Shown here piece after piece: positions 9,050-18,416 of a stretch of DNA of 64,000 nucleotides. The DNA comes from Chloroflexota bacterium (GTDB lineage: Bacteria > Chloroflexota > Limnocylindria > Limnocylindrales > CSP1-4). The stretch is taken from NCBI GenBank assembly GCA_021789355.1, contig JAJYJR010000001.1, positions 4,946-68,945 of the forward strand, written 5' to 3'. Made by a program: the position numbers and the translations under genes. How positions within the stretch are numbered: position 1 is the first letter of the stretch; each line of letters opens with the position of its first letter. The notes under the pieces were generated by a model. That model searched no databases, was not told the DNA's origin, and saw only the letters and a program-made list of their open reading frames with translations.

Positions 9050-9889
9050 GTGAAGTTCGCGTTCTTTGACGATTTCCAGCTCGGGCTCGTTGACCGGGAG
9101 CGGCTCAAGCCTCTCGCGGAGGCGATCGACCTAGGCCGCGGCTCACCGCAGGAGCAGCTGCAGGGCTTGATCGACCGCTACGACGAACTTCGCCCGAGGT
9201 TGCTGGCGCTGACCGCGGAGAGAGCGGACGGGCCGGACATCGGGAGCGTCTGTCTACGAGCGCCGGTGCCGCGTCCGGGGCAGCTCATCTGCTCGATCCG
9301 CAACTACATCGACGGGCGACCGAGGTCGGAAGAGGCCGACTTCTTTCTCAAGTCACCCCTGTCCGTCGTGGGCAACGAGTCCACGATCACCCTGCCCCCG
9401 ATCCAGGCGCGGGTGTTCCAGCATGAGCCCGAACTGGCGCTCGTCGTCCGTGGGGCCGGCCGCGGCGTTCCCGTTGACCAGGCGATGGATCACGTGTTCG
9501 GCTACACGTGCTTTCTCGACGTCTCGGCCCGCGACGCTGGCGGCTCCTTCTACCGCAAGAAGTCGTTTCCCGCGTTTGGCCCGATGGGGCCCGTACTCGT
9601 GACCGCTGACGAGATCGCCGACCCGGGACATGTCCGGATTCGTCTGTGGGTCGATGACACCCTTCGGCAGGACTTCTCCACGGACCAGATGGACCACTCG
9701 ATTCCCGAGTTGATCGCATCCGCCTCGAGCGTGAGCGGGATCGAGACCGGCGACGTGATCGCCACCGGGACGTACCACATCGGGCTGGGGCCGCTGCAGA
9801 ACGGCAACTCCGTCGCGATGGAGATCGATGGGATCGGGCGGCTGACCGCCAACGTGGTGGATCCGTTGGATCGCCATTGGGATGTGTGA
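9050..9889 (+). CDS. Fumarylacetoacetate hydrolase (FAH) family protein
   Basis: A 279-aa cytoplasmic enzyme. GTG start at 9050 with GGAGGTG nine bases upstream. Family C-C-hydrolase or decarboxylase motifs are present: metal-binding HEPELALVV, the FLDVSARD motif, KSFPAFGPMGP and GDVIATGTYHIGLGP. FAH-family enzymes cleave or decarboxylate beta-diketo acids, acylpyruvates and related 2-oxo acids using Mg2+. In this cluster it could release pyruvate- or oxaloacetate-like units from a tricarboxylate intermediate, which is inference. Confidence 0.87.
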   Translation: MKFAFFDDFQLGLVDRERLKPLAEAIDLGRGSPQEQLQGLIDRYDELRPRLLALTAERADGPDIGSVCLRAPVPRPGQLICSIRNYIDGRPRSEEADFFLKSPLSVVGNESTITLPPIQARVFQHEPELALVVRGAGRGVPVDQAMDHVFGYTCFLDVSARDAGGSFYRKKSFPAFGPMGPVLVTADEIADPGHVRIRLWVDDTLRQDFSTDQMDHSIPELIASASSVSGIETGDVIATGTYHIGLGPLQNGNSVAMEIDGIGRLTANVVDPLDRHWDV

Positions 9890-9922
9890 CCCAAGGGGTC
9901 GCCGATTAACGCGGAGGAACGG

Positions 9923-10201
9923 GTGTTGGCGAGCACTACAGCGAGCACCGACACGTGGCGCGGCCTGTTCCATCGAGGTGACCAGGTCGGGGTCAGGTGC
10001 GCGCTGATGCGAGGCGGAACCAGCCGCGGCGCAGTCCTGCGAGCGGAGGACCTGCCAGCCAATCGGGGGCTGCGAGAACGGCTGATTCTCGCGATCTATG
10101 GGAGCCCGGATCTGCGGCAGGTCGACGGAATCGGGGGCGCGGACCTCGTGAACCCGCAGTCGCCAGCCGTTTGCGCTGCCGAGAGGGAGCACGTGGCGTG
10201 A
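9923..10201 (+). pseudogene. Truncated PrpF-family isomerase (N-terminal 50 residues retained)
   Basis: A 92-codon frame with GTG start at 9923 and a good ribosome site (GGAGG). Residues 24-73 (VRCALMRGGTSRGAVLRAED to YGSPDLRQVDGIGGAD) match the N terminus of PrpF aconitate isomerases and are closely similar to the full-length copy at 29034. After IGGAD the frame continues with unrelated sequence and stops at 10199-10201. The stop overlaps the ATG of the next dehydrogenase (TGATG), so translation of the stub may still couple to it. Probably a deletion or recombination relic. Confidence 0.72.
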
Positions 10202-11223
10202 TGGATCAACACCGTGTCGTGGCGTTTAGCGAGCGCCTGCTCCCCCTCACCGAGGAGGAGCGACGGATCGAAGCGGAGCCCAACGTCGAGCTCAGGGTCG
10301 CGGGTCTCTGGTCCGAAGAGGCGATCGCACGAGCGGCGTCCGACGCAGCCGTGCTCATCGTCGGCTCGGTCGAACCGCTGACAGGGGCCGTTCTCCGATC
10401 GCTGCCGCAGTGCCGGCTGATCGTCCGTCGCGGCGTCGGTTACGACAACGTCGACGTGCAGTCCGCCACCGAGCTCGGCATCGCCGTCGCGTTCACGCCC
10501 GGCGCGTCGGTCGAGGAGGTGTCAGACCACGCCCTCGCGCTCCTGCTCGTACTCGAACGGCGCGTGGTCGTCCTCGACCGTGCGGTTCGGTCCGGCGCAT
10601 GGCAGCACGATCCGACGACGATCGCCTCGATCCGCGCGCCGATCCGACGTCTACGGTCGTTGACCCTCGGGATCGTCGGGCTGGGCCAGATCGGCCGGGC
10701 CCTCGCCCTGAAGGCGGGTCCCCTGGTCGGCCGCGTGATCGGATCCGACCCGTACCTGTCACACGACGAGGCCGGCGCACTCGGCGTCGAGCTTGTCTCC
10801 TTCGAGGAGTTGCTCGAGATCTCCGACCTGATCAGCATCCACGCACCGCTGACGCCCGAGACGCGCCACATGTTCGATGCGCAGGCATTCGCCCGCATGC
10901 GGCCGACGACGGGCATCGTCAACACAGCTCGCGGCGCTCTGGTCGACCATGCGGCCCTCGTCGATGCGCTCGCCGCTGGACGGATCGGAGGCGCGGCGCT
11001 CGATGTCGTCGACGAAGAGCCCCTCCCTGAGGGTCACCCGCTCCTCGACGCGCCGAACGTGATCCTGACCGGCCACTCTGCCGCGAGCAGCACGTCGTCC
11101 ACGGGGGAGTTGCGGAGGCGGACGGTCGACGCCGCGCTCGCCGCGCTGCGTGGCGAGGTCCCGCCGGTCCTCGTCGACCCCTCCGTCGTGGAGCGCCCCG
11201 CCTTCCGGCTCGCCGCGCGGTGA
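10201..11223 (+). CDS. D-2-hydroxyacid dehydrogenase (CtBP/SerA-like)
   Basis: A 340-aa NAD(P)-dependent dehydrogenase. The Rossmann motif GIVGLGQIGRAL is near residue 155. The catalytic residues of the family are visible: Arg in NTARGALVD, Glu in DVVDEEPLPEGHPL and His in ILTGHSA. It reduces 2-oxo acids or oxidises D-2-hydroxy acids. The ATG overlaps the stop of the PrpF stub and is followed by the creatininase-family gene, so it belongs to the same + strand unit. Confidence 0.9.
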   Translation: MDQHRVVAFSERLLPLTEEERRIEAEPNVELRVAGLWSEEAIARAASDAAVLIVGSVEPLTGAVLRSLPQCRLIVRRGVGYDNVDVQSATELGIAVAFTPGASVEEVSDHALALLLVLERRVVVLDRAVRSGAWQHDPTTIASIRAPIRRLRSLTLGIVGLGQIGRALALKAGPLVGRVIGSDPYLSHDEAGALGVELVSFEELLEISDLISIHAPLTPETRHMFDAQAFARMRPTTGIVNTARGALVDHAALVDALAAGRIGGAALDVVDEEPLPEGHPLLDAPNVILTGHSAASSTSSTGELRRRTVDAALAALRGEVPPVLVDPSVVERPAFRLAAR

Positions 11224-11311
11224 TGAGGGGCAGGGCGACGGGCGCGGCACCGCCGGCGTCTGGGTCGAGGTCAAGCGAAGGGTTGTGTGAGGGTATGCGG
11301 AGGAGTGAGCG

Positions 11312-12157
11312 TTGAAGAAGTACTCGCTGCAGGACATATCGTGGGTGGAGGCCGATCGGCTTCAACGGGACGCAAGCGGCGTCGTGCTCGTGCCGTTCGC
11401 GTCGATCGAAGGGCATGGCAGGCACTGTCCGCTCGGGACGGATTCGTGGATGGCGCAGGCGGTCACGGAACGGGCCGCCGAGGTCGCGCATGTCCCGTTC
11501 ACGCCCCTCATCCCCGCCGGCGTCTCGCCGCAGCACCTCGACGGTCGGCCTGGCACGCTGACGGTTCGCGAGCACATCTTCGTCGAGTATCTCCACGACG
11601 TGTGTCGAAGCCTCGTCGCGGGCGGGTGGACGAAGATCGTGCTGGTGAATGGCCACGAGGGCAACATCCCGGCCGTGTGGAACGTGATGCGCCGGATCAA
11701 GTACGAGACGGGAGCCCTGTGCATCGGGCTGGACATCGGCGTCCTGATGAAGACCGCCCTCGATGACATCGTCGAGAACCCGCCCGAGGAACTCCCCGCC
11801 TGGCACGCGAGCGAGATCGAGACCTCGCTCATGCTCGCCGTCGACCCGGAGATGGTGAACTGGGAGCTAGCGAAGGCCGAGTATCCACACACGCCGAGCG
11901 TCGTGGCCGCATCGCGCAAGTTCAACCAGGACGCGGGGTTCTCGAAGTCGATTAGGTTCGGGAAGTACCAAGTCTACATGCCGCAGGAGAACTCCGACTA
12001 CAGCGTCTCGAGCACCGTGGGGAACCCCGAGCGCGCCACCGCCGAAAAGGGCGCGCGGATGCTGGACCGGTTCGTGAGCATCGCCGTGGACCTGTGCGAG
12101 GACCTCAAGGGTCTGGACGTGAACGTGCACACCACGGCATTCGTAGATCGCATGTGA
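11312..12157 (+). CDS. Creatininase-family amidohydrolase
   Basis: A 281-aa protein. TTG start at 11312 with GCGGAGG about eight bases upstream. Creatininase metal-site motifs are present: SIEGHGRHCPLGTD (E, H and D ligands) near residue 30 and NGHEGNIPAV near residue 114, followed by an acidic block HASEIETSLML. Family members hydrolyse cyclic amides or formamides with two metal ions. Presence beside the M24 protein, whose fold includes creatinase, hints at a nitrogen-containing substrate, but the true substrate is unknown. Confidence 0.87.
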   Translation: MKKYSLQDISWVEADRLQRDASGVVLVPFASIEGHGRHCPLGTDSWMAQAVTERAAEVAHVPFTPLIPAGVSPQHLDGRPGTLTVREHIFVEYLHDVCRSLVAGGWTKIVLVNGHEGNIPAVWNVMRRIKYETGALCIGLDIGVLMKTALDDIVENPPEELPAWHASEIETSLMLAVDPEMVNWELAKAEYPHTPSVVAASRKFNQDAGFSKSIRFGKYQVYMPQENSDYSVSSTVGNPERATAEKGARMLDRFVSIAVDLCEDLKGLDVNVHTTAFVDRM

Positions 12158-12175
12158 CGCCCGAGTGCTAGGTAG

Positions 12176-13543
12176 GTGCGAAGTGTGAGCGCCATGCTGA
12201 CCGCAAGTGAACGGATCGGGCAGTTCGTCGCCACGGTCCGTCCGCACGATCTTCCCGACGACATCGTCGAGAACGTGGCCCTTCGTTTCGTCGACACGTT
12301 CGCGGTGGCCATCGCGGGCAGTGGCGAGGCGGCGTCGCGCATCACGCGTGAGTACGTTCGGTCCGCGGGCGTATCGGGGGGATCCTCCATCTGGGGGACG
12401 AGGGAGTCGGCCTGCCCCGAAGGCGCAGCGTTGGCGAACAGCGTCGCCGGCCACGCGCTCGACTACGACGACGTCGCCTTCCCGCTCACCGGACACCCGA
12501 GCGTCGTGCTGCTCCCGGCACTGATCTCGCTGGGCGAGGCCGGGGAAGCGACCGGGGAGGACGTCGCGGCGGGCTACTACGTGGGCTACGAGGTCGCGCA
12601 GAAGGTTGGCCGTGTCATCGCCGCCACCCACTACGCGCGCGGGTGGCACTGCACGGCCACGATCGGCGTGATCGGTGCGGCGGCGGCATGCAGTCACCTG
12701 CTTCGACTCGACGCCGAAGAGTCTGCCGCCGCGATCGGGATCGCCGCGGCCCAGGTCGCCGGGGTGCGGCGCAGCTTCGGCACGATGGCGAAGCCGCTGC
12801 AGGCCGGCAACGCGGCCGCGGCCGGCGTGCGCGCGGCGCGACTGGCGGCGCTCGGCATGACCGCGCCGCTGGACGCGCTCGACGGCCCGTCTGGCTTCGT
12901 GGACGTGTACGGGGGTGGCGAGGATCTCGGAGCTGAGCTCGAACGCCTCGGCGAGAGCCCGGGTGAACTCGTCAGCAACGGCGTCTTCGTCAAGAAGTAC
13001 CCGTGCTGCTACGACACCCAGCGCGCGATCGAGGCGGCGCTGGAACTCGTGCGCGAGCGGCCCATCGATCCGCAGGACATTCGCGCGGTCCGCGTGCGGG
13101 TGCACCCCACGGGCCTCACTGCGCTGATGCACTCGAGGCCGGAGACCGGGCTGGAGGGCAAGTTCAGCCTCGAGTACACCGTCTCGGCGGCGGTCCACGA
13201 CCGAGCGGTCGGGCTCGGCACGTTCACGGACGACGCGGTGCGGCGACCGACGATCCAGGCGCTCCTCCGCAAGGTGGAGCGCTCGGAGGACGAGGGCGAC
13301 GTCCCGCCGCATCGGGCGGTCGTCGAGGTCGCCCTGGCGGACGGAGAGCGGTGCATCGCGCGGGTCGAGGAGCTGCCGGGGAGCCCGCAGTTACCGCTTT
13401 CGGTCGCGGAACTGGACGCGAAGGTGCGCGACTGCGCCTCCTACGCGGGACGGGGCCTCAACGCCCGAGAACTGATCGGCGTGGCGCAGGATTGGCGGCA
13501 TCGTCCCATCTCGGCGCTCGTCGCGGCGGCCACGGTCCGGTGA
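12176..13543 (+). CDS. MmgE/PrpD-family protein (copy 1)
   Basis: A protein of about 452-455 aa of the family that includes 2-methylcitrate dehydratase, cis-aconitate decarboxylase and iminodisuccinate epimerase. Hallmarks are the N-terminal helix bundle with RFVDTFAVAIAGSGE, the catalytic-region signature NSVAGHALDYDDV near residue 85, RSFGTMAKPLQAGNAA, and VKKYPCCYDTQRAIEA. Start may be GTG 12176, GTG 12185 (GGTAGG at a better distance) or ATG 12194. Likely acts on tricarboxylate-like substrates produced or consumed by TcuA, PrpF and the dehydrogenases nearby. Confidence 0.87.
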   Translation: MRSVSAMLTASERIGQFVATVRPHDLPDDIVENVALRFVDTFAVAIAGSGEAASRITREYVRSAGVSGGSSIWGTRESACPEGAALANSVAGHALDYDDVAFPLTGHPSVVLLPALISLGEAGEATGEDVAAGYYVGYEVAQKVGRVIAATHYARGWHCTATIGVIGAAAACSHLLRLDAEESAAAIGIAAAQVAGVRRSFGTMAKPLQAGNAAAAGVRAARLAALGMTAPLDALDGPSGFVDVYGGGEDLGAELERLGESPGELVSNGVFVKKYPCCYDTQRAIEAALELVRERPIDPQDIRAVRVRVHPTGLTALMHSRPETGLEGKFSLEYTVSAAVHDRAVGLGTFTDDAVRRPTIQALLRKVERSEDEGDVPPHRAVVEVALADGERCIARVEELPGSPQLPLSVAELDAKVRDCASYAGRGLNARELIGVAQDWRHRPISALVAAATVR

Positions 13544-13727
13544 GCGGGATGGGAGGCGGTCGGCGCGGGCCGCTGGGCCGTGGCAGTCGGGCGCCCCGGG
13601 ACGACCCTAGGGAACGAAGGGCGTTGTGGCCCGGACGCGAGCGGAATCGGCGCGGGCGGCCGGGGCGGTGGGTGGGACGATGCCCAGCCGGGACGGCTGA
13701 CGAAGTAGGCGAGGACGGGCGGTCGGG

Positions 13728-14741
13728 GTGAGCGAACAGGTGGGTTGGGCAATCGTCGGGACGGGGCGGCACGCCGATACGCGGATGGCACCCGCCCTCC
13801 GACGAGCGTCGCGCGGCCGTCTCGTCGCCGTCTTCAGCCGTGACCTCGGCCGAGCCCACGAGTTCGCGGCGAGGCACGGCGCCGACGCGGGGTACGCGTC
13901 CTACGAGCGGCTCCTCGACGATCCAGGGGTCGACGTCGTGTACGTGTCGACCCCTCACGCCCTTCATCACGACTTCGTGCTCGGCGCGGCGAAAGCGGGC
14001 AAGCACGTGCTCTGTGAGAAGCCGCTGGCGCTGACGGTCAGCGATGCCAGGGAGATGCTCGATGCCTGCCGCGTGTCGGGCGTGCGGCTCGGGGTGTGCT
14101 TCCAGAACCGCTTTCATCCGGCGCACGTGGAGACGAGGCGCCTCGTGGCTGAGGGCCGGGTCGGGCAGGTCCAGATGGCGCGCGCGCAGTACAGCCGCCA
14201 CGGCCTTGAGCCGTTGTCCGGTTGGCGAGCAGACGCGACGATCGGTGGCGCGGGGAGCCTGATGGGACTCGGCCTCCACGCTCTCGATCTCGTGCGGTAT
14301 GTGTCGGGCGAGGAGTTCGCGGAAGTCACCGCGCTGATGGATTCCGATCCCGCGTCCGGCGTCCTCGACGAGGAAGTCGCACTGCTCGTGCGACTCGGCA
14401 ACGGCGGGTTTGCCTTCGTCAACGCGAACCGGGACATGCCCTGGGCGACGAACGAGCTCGCGATCGAGGGTTATCGCGCGCGGGTGCGCACGAGCAACAC
14501 CGTCGGGACGATGCTCCGCGGCAGCCTCGAGGTGGAGACCGAGAACGCGTCGGCCAAGTTCGAGTACTCGGACCCGGACCCAGCCACTGCGCTGTACGCG
14601 GCGATGGTCGACGACTTCTGCGACGCCGTCGTCGATGGGCGCGAGCCGAGGGCGACCGGCAGCGACGGGCTTGCGATGGTGCGGCTGACCGAGGCGATCC
14701 TGCGATCCGTCACCGAGTCGCGCACGGTTCGGTTGCAGTAG
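13728..14741 (+). CDS. Gfo/Idh/MocA-family oxidoreductase (second copy)
   Basis: A 337-aa paralogue of the protein at 7915. GTG start at 13728. Dinucleotide motif WAIVGTGRHA at residues 5-14, CEKPLALTV at about residues 92-100, and substrate-domain signature SLMGLGLHALDLVRYVSG. About 180 bp of gene-free DNA precede it. The two copies share order of motifs and length, so they likely arose by duplication within the cluster and act on related substrates or successive steps. Confidence 0.88.
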   Translation: MSEQVGWAIVGTGRHADTRMAPALRRASRGRLVAVFSRDLGRAHEFAARHGADAGYASYERLLDDPGVDVVYVSTPHALHHDFVLGAAKAGKHVLCEKPLALTVSDAREMLDACRVSGVRLGVCFQNRFHPAHVETRRLVAEGRVGQVQMARAQYSRHGLEPLSGWRADATIGGAGSLMGLGLHALDLVRYVSGEEFAEVTALMDSDPASGVLDEEVALLVRLGNGGFAFVNANRDMPWATNELAIEGYRARVRTSNTVGTMLRGSLEVETENASAKFEYSDPDPATALYAAMVDDFCDAVVDGREPRATGSDGLAMVRLTEAILRSVTESRTVRLQ

Positions 14742-14803
14742 GTGTCGGGACGGACGCGCCAAGGCCGAGCGGCGGCATACCCCGAGCCCGCACCGCTCAC
14801 GCG

Positions 14804-16180
14804 ATGAGACCCGACGTCGTCGTCGTCGGCTCCGGAAACGCCGCCATCAGCGCCGCCATCAGCGCTCGGCGGGAGGGCGCGCGCGTGCTCGTCCTCGAGC
14901 GCGCCCCCGTCGAGTTCCGCGGCGGGAACACGCGGCACACGCGCGACATCCGGCACGCGCACGCGACCAGCCTTCCGAGCGCGCCGGGCGTGTACGCCGA
15001 AGACGAGTTCCTGGCGGATCTCGAGAGCGTCAGCGACGGGACGCAGGACCGCTCGTTCGCCCGGCTCGTCGTCGAGGAGTCGGCCGCCCTCCCGGCCTGG
15101 ATGGAGCGCCACGGCGTGCGCTGGCAGCCGCAGCTGCGCGGGGCGCTCCACCTCTCGCGCACGAACTCGTTCTTCCTCGGCGGCGGCAAGGCCCTGCTGA
15201 ACGCCTATCACGAGGCCGCGGCGGCGCTCGGCGTCGAGGTCGCGTACGACACCTGCGTGGAGGGTGTGGAGCCGCTCGACGGGAAGGTGCGGATCCGGGT
15301 CCGGGGCGCGCCCGATGCGACGCTCGAGGCTCCGGCGGTCGTCGTTGCGGCGGGTGGCTTCGAGGCGAACCTCGACTGGCTGCGCCGCTACTGGGGGGAC
15401 GCGGTCGACAACTACATCGTCCGAGGCAGCCCGTACAACGACGGCACCATCCTAGCGAACCTGCTGAGCTTGGGCGCCGCGAGCGTCGGCGATCCGAAGG
15501 GGTTCCACGCCGTGGCGGTCGACGCGCGGTCGCCGAAGTACGACGGCGGGATCGTGACGCGCGTCGACGCGACGCCCTACGGGGTCGCCGTAAATGCCGA
15601 CGGCCGGCGCTTCTACGACGAGGGCGAGGACCTGTGGCCGAAGCGCTACGCGAGCTGGGGCAGGCTCATCGCCGAGCAGCCCGGGCAGGCGGCATATGCG
15701 CTATTCGACAGCGCCGTCCGGGGCCTCTTCATCCCGTCGGTCTTCCCGGCGGTCGTGGCCGACACCCTCCCCGACCTCGCGCGTGCCCTGCGCCTCGACC
15801 CGGCCCGGGTCTCCGGAACCGTCGACGAGTTCAACGGCCACCTCGATCACGGCGGTCGGTTCGACCCGGGCGTCCTCGACGGCGTCTCGACGCAGGGTCT
15901 CCATCCCGCGAAGTCGAACTGGGCCGTGCCCATCAGCCGGCCTCCGTTCGGGGCGTACCCACTCCGACCCGGGATCACGTTCACGTACATGGGCGTGAAG
16001 GTGGACCTGACGTGCCGCGTCCTGAAGCCGGATGGGAGCGCGCTCCCAGGGATCTTCGCGGCGGGTGAGCTCATGGCGGGCAACGTGCTGACGAAGGGCT
16101 ATCTAGCGGGTCTCGGACTGACGATCGGGACCGTGTCCGGAATTCGGGCGGGCAGGGAGGCCGCACGACATGCTCGATGA
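14804..16180 (+). CDS. tcuA: FAD-dependent tricarballylate dehydrogenase-like (TcuA family)
   Basis: A 458-aa flavoprotein. The frame is open far upstream, but the ATG at 14804 directly precedes the FAD-binding motif VVVVGSGNAAISAAISAR and gives the length normal for TcuA. GGNTRHTRDIRHAH and the C-terminal YMGVKVDLTCRVL plus LAGLGLTIGTVSGIRAG are characteristic of the TcuA/fumarate-reductase-like group. TcuA oxidises tricarballylate to cis-aconitate. Its gene overlaps tcuB by 11 bp, the classic pairing. The catalytic substrate could be another tricarboxylate. Confidence 0.85.
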   Translation: MRPDVVVVGSGNAAISAAISARREGARVLVLERAPVEFRGGNTRHTRDIRHAHATSLPSAPGVYAEDEFLADLESVSDGTQDRSFARLVVEESAALPAWMERHGVRWQPQLRGALHLSRTNSFFLGGGKALLNAYHEAAAALGVEVAYDTCVEGVEPLDGKVRIRVRGAPDATLEAPAVVVAAGGFEANLDWLRRYWGDAVDNYIVRGSPYNDGTILANLLSLGAASVGDPKGFHAVAVDARSPKYDGGIVTRVDATPYGVAVNADGRRFYDEGEDLWPKRYASWGRLIAEQPGQAAYALFDSAVRGLFIPSVFPAVVADTLPDLARALRLDPARVSGTVDEFNGHLDHGGRFDPGVLDGVSTQGLHPAKSNWAVPISRPPFGAYPLRPGITFTYMGVKVDLTCRVLKPDGSALPGIFAAGELMAGNVLTKGYLAGLGLTIGTVSGIRAGREAARHAR

Positions 16181-17327
16181 GCTGCTGAAGGATGCGCAAC
16201 ACCAGCTCGAGGTGTGCAACGCGTGCCGCTACTGCGAGGGCTACTGCGCAGTGTTCCCGGCGCTCGAGCGGCGCACCAGCTTCGAACGGGACGCCGTCGC
16301 GTACATCGCGAACCTCTGCCACGACTGCCACGACTGCTACTACGCCTGCCCGTACGCACCGCCGCACGAGTTCGGCATCGACCTCCCGCGGGTCCTCGCC
16401 GACGTGCGCGTCGCGACGTACGCCGAGGCCACGCCCGTTGGCGCGCTCCGCGCCGCCCGGAACGTCGTGCGCCAAGACCTCAGCCTGACCCTCCTCGGCG
16501 GGCTGCTCGTGCTCGTGGTGACGCTGCTCGTGTCCGGATCTGCCATGTTCGCGCCGCAGACTGGGCCCGGCGCTTTCTACCGGGTGATCCCCTGGGCGCT
16601 GATGGTCGTCCCCGGGCTCCTGCTCGGGCTGTGGGTCGCCGTCTCGCTCGCGATCGGCGGCTTCCGATTCTACCGGGCGACGGGCGCGACTCCAGACAAG
16701 TGGGTGGACGTCCGTGCGCTCGGCGGGGCGACGTGGGAGGCGCTGACCCTGCGCTGGCTGGGCGGCGGAGGAGACGGCTGCCGCTATCCGACATCGCGCG
16801 TCTCGAACGCGCGCGTCTATCTCCACACCCTCGTGTTCGGCGGGTTCGCGCTGACGTTCCTGTCGACCGTCATCGCGGCCCTCGAGCAGGACATCCTCGA
16901 CCAGCTGCCGCCCTACCCGGTCGTCAGCGCGCCCGTGATCACGGGTTCCGTCGGCGGCCTGGCGATGATCGCCGGGTGCGGCGGGCTGCTCGTGCTGAAG
17001 GCAAAGGCCAACCGCCGCACGGGCAGTAAGGAGATGCGCGGGCTCGACGTCGCGTTCCTCGCCAACCTCGGGTTCGCCTCGCTCACCGGGATGTCGCTCC
17101 TCGCATTCCGGGACACGAGCGTCATGGGCATCCTACTCGTCGCGCACTTCGCCACGCTCGGCACGCTCTACATCACGGCGCCGTACACCAAGTTCGCGCA
17201 CTTCGTGTACCGGTACGCGGCGCTCGTCCGCAACCGGATCGAGACCGAACGCGAACAGGTCGAGCCCGAGACGGCGGCGCACGGGGACATCGGGCCCGGA
17301 GAGAGGTCGGCGTCGGTCCGGGCATAG
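16170..17327 (+). CDS. tcuB: TcuB/CitB-type 4Fe-4S membrane protein
   Basis: A 385-aa protein that re-oxidises TcuA by passing electrons to the quinone pool. The N terminus carries two cysteine clusters: CNACRYCEGYC (Cys 16, 19, 22, 26) and CHDCHDCYYACP (Cys 50, 53, 56, 60), expected to hold two [4Fe-4S] centres. Several membrane helices follow (about residues 108-132, 135-162, 215-240, 255-278, 295-315 and 320-340). The 11-bp overlap with tcuA indicates coupled translation. No tcuC-type MFS transporter is present; the ABC importers may replace it. Confidence 0.88.
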   Translation: MLDELLKDAQHQLEVCNACRYCEGYCAVFPALERRTSFERDAVAYIANLCHDCHDCYYACPYAPPHEFGIDLPRVLADVRVATYAEATPVGALRAARNVVRQDLSLTLLGGLLVLVVTLLVSGSAMFAPQTGPGAFYRVIPWALMVVPGLLLGLWVAVSLAIGGFRFYRATGATPDKWVDVRALGGATWEALTLRWLGGGGDGCRYPTSRVSNARVYLHTLVFGGFALTFLSTVIAALEQDILDQLPPYPVVSAPVITGSVGGLAMIAGCGGLLVLKAKANRRTGSKEMRGLDVAFLANLGFASLTGMSLLAFRDTSVMGILLVAHFATLGTLYITAPYTKFAHFVYRYAALVRNRIETEREQVEPETAAHGDIGPGERSASVRA

Positions 17328-17644
17328 GGAGGTCTCGGGGTCACTACATGGGTAGTTCACCTGCTGGAGATCCGCGCTTGACAACGGCGCCATACTTGGT
17401 CCCAAGGTTGGCGCCGAATGTGGCGCCAACCATCTCCACAGCGTTTCGTCCTCATCAGTGTCGACGGCAGCCCATGTTGCGTTGCCGGTTGGCGGCGGTC
17501 GGAGAGCAGAGACGGAGGTGGCCCCCAGTCCGGTTGCCCGGGTTTCGCCAGCGCCGGCCGGCGGCCCGCCGAGATCGTTCGGGGCGGCGGGGCGCGTGGG
17601 TCGCGCAGGTAGAAGAGTCCACTACCGACAGGCTTGGCAGAACA
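17328..17644. other. Intergenic region after tcuB with an operator-like palindrome
   Basis: 317 bp without a supported gene. It contains three GGCGCC motifs and a perfect 10-bp inverted repeat described separately. A TTGACA hexamer at 17378-17383 lies just upstream, but a convincing -10 element at 17 bp was not found. The region probably carries the promoter of the regulator at 17645. Confidence 0.4.
17406..17431. promoter_or_regulatory. Perfect inverted repeat GGTTGGCGCC-N6-GGCGCCAACC
   Basis: Two 10-bp arms (17406-17415 and 17422-17431) are exact reverse complements with a 6-bp spacer. A further GGCGCC half site is at 17386-17391, 24 bp from the first, roughly two helical turns. It precedes the GntR gene at 17645, so it is a candidate autoregulatory operator; a transcript hairpin is the alternative. 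Confidence 0.5.
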
Positions 17645-18352
17645 ATGGTGGTACCGAGCTTGAGAGGCTCGCTGAACGAGATCACGTACGCACAGGTACG
17701 TGATCGCATACTCACAGGAAGGCTCATGCCGGGAGAGCGGCTCGTGGAAGCTGATCTCGTCTCGGCGCTTCGGGTCAGTCGCGCGTCAGTGCGAGCCGCT
17801 CTGACACGGCTTGCCCATGACGGCCTCGTCGAAAAGCAGCCGAATCGAGGCGCGCGCGTACGGCTCATCGGTGAAGCCGAGGCGATCGAGATCACCGAAG
17901 CGCGCTCAGTAGTCGAAGCTCTCGCTTGCCACTACGCGGCGATCAGGGCGACTGATGCGGAACTCTCTGAGCTGTCGGCGCAACTGCGACTGCTTGATCG
18001 ACTGTTCGCGGATCAGGACCTCTTGGCCTATTCCGATGCAAACAGCCGTCTGCACACCCTCATTCTGGGTGCTTCGCACCACACCACGGCGCAGCGGCTC
18101 GCCTCAGCGCTGCAGGGCCAAACGGTGCGTTTCCAGTACCGGACGATCCTGCTGCCAGGGCGAGCACAACAGTCGTTTGGGGAACACCAGGCGATTGTAA
18201 CTTCAATCATCGCGCACAACCCCGAGGCCGCTGAAACAGCCATGCGGACTCACTTGTGGAACTTGGCCATGAGGCTCTCGGAGAAGATGGGAATGCGTGC
18301 TGACGTGGAGCCTTCCCTTCCGGAGTATGCGCTGAGCGAGATGCTCGAGTAG
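17645..18352 (+). CDS. GntR-family transcriptional regulator, FCD subfamily (second)
   Basis: A 235-aa regulator. The frame opens earlier, but the ATG at 17645 gives the normal family length with a winged-helix domain at residues 8-72 (RVSRASVRAALTRLAHDGLV). The FCD domain keeps the full metal-binding set: Asp and His in SDANSRLHTLI, His in GEHQAIV and His in RTHLWNL. It likely binds a di- or tricarboxylate effector. It sits directly upstream of the second ABC importer and downstream of tcuAB, and probably controls the importer. Confidence 0.87.
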   Translation: MVVPSLRGSLNEITYAQVRDRILTGRLMPGERLVEADLVSALRVSRASVRAALTRLAHDGLVEKQPNRGARVRLIGEAEAIEITEARSVVEALACHYAAIRATDAELSELSAQLRLLDRLFADQDLLAYSDANSRLHTLILGASHHTTAQRLASALQGQTVRFQYRTILLPGRAQQSFGEHQAIVTSIIAHNPEAAETAMRTHLWNLAMRLSEKMGMRADVEPSLPEYALSEMLE

Positions 18353-18416
18353 ATGTCGCTGTCGGCCCCGGTGCGACGGCGTGGATCATGCCGGAGCTTG
18401 AAGCGTGTTACTAGGT

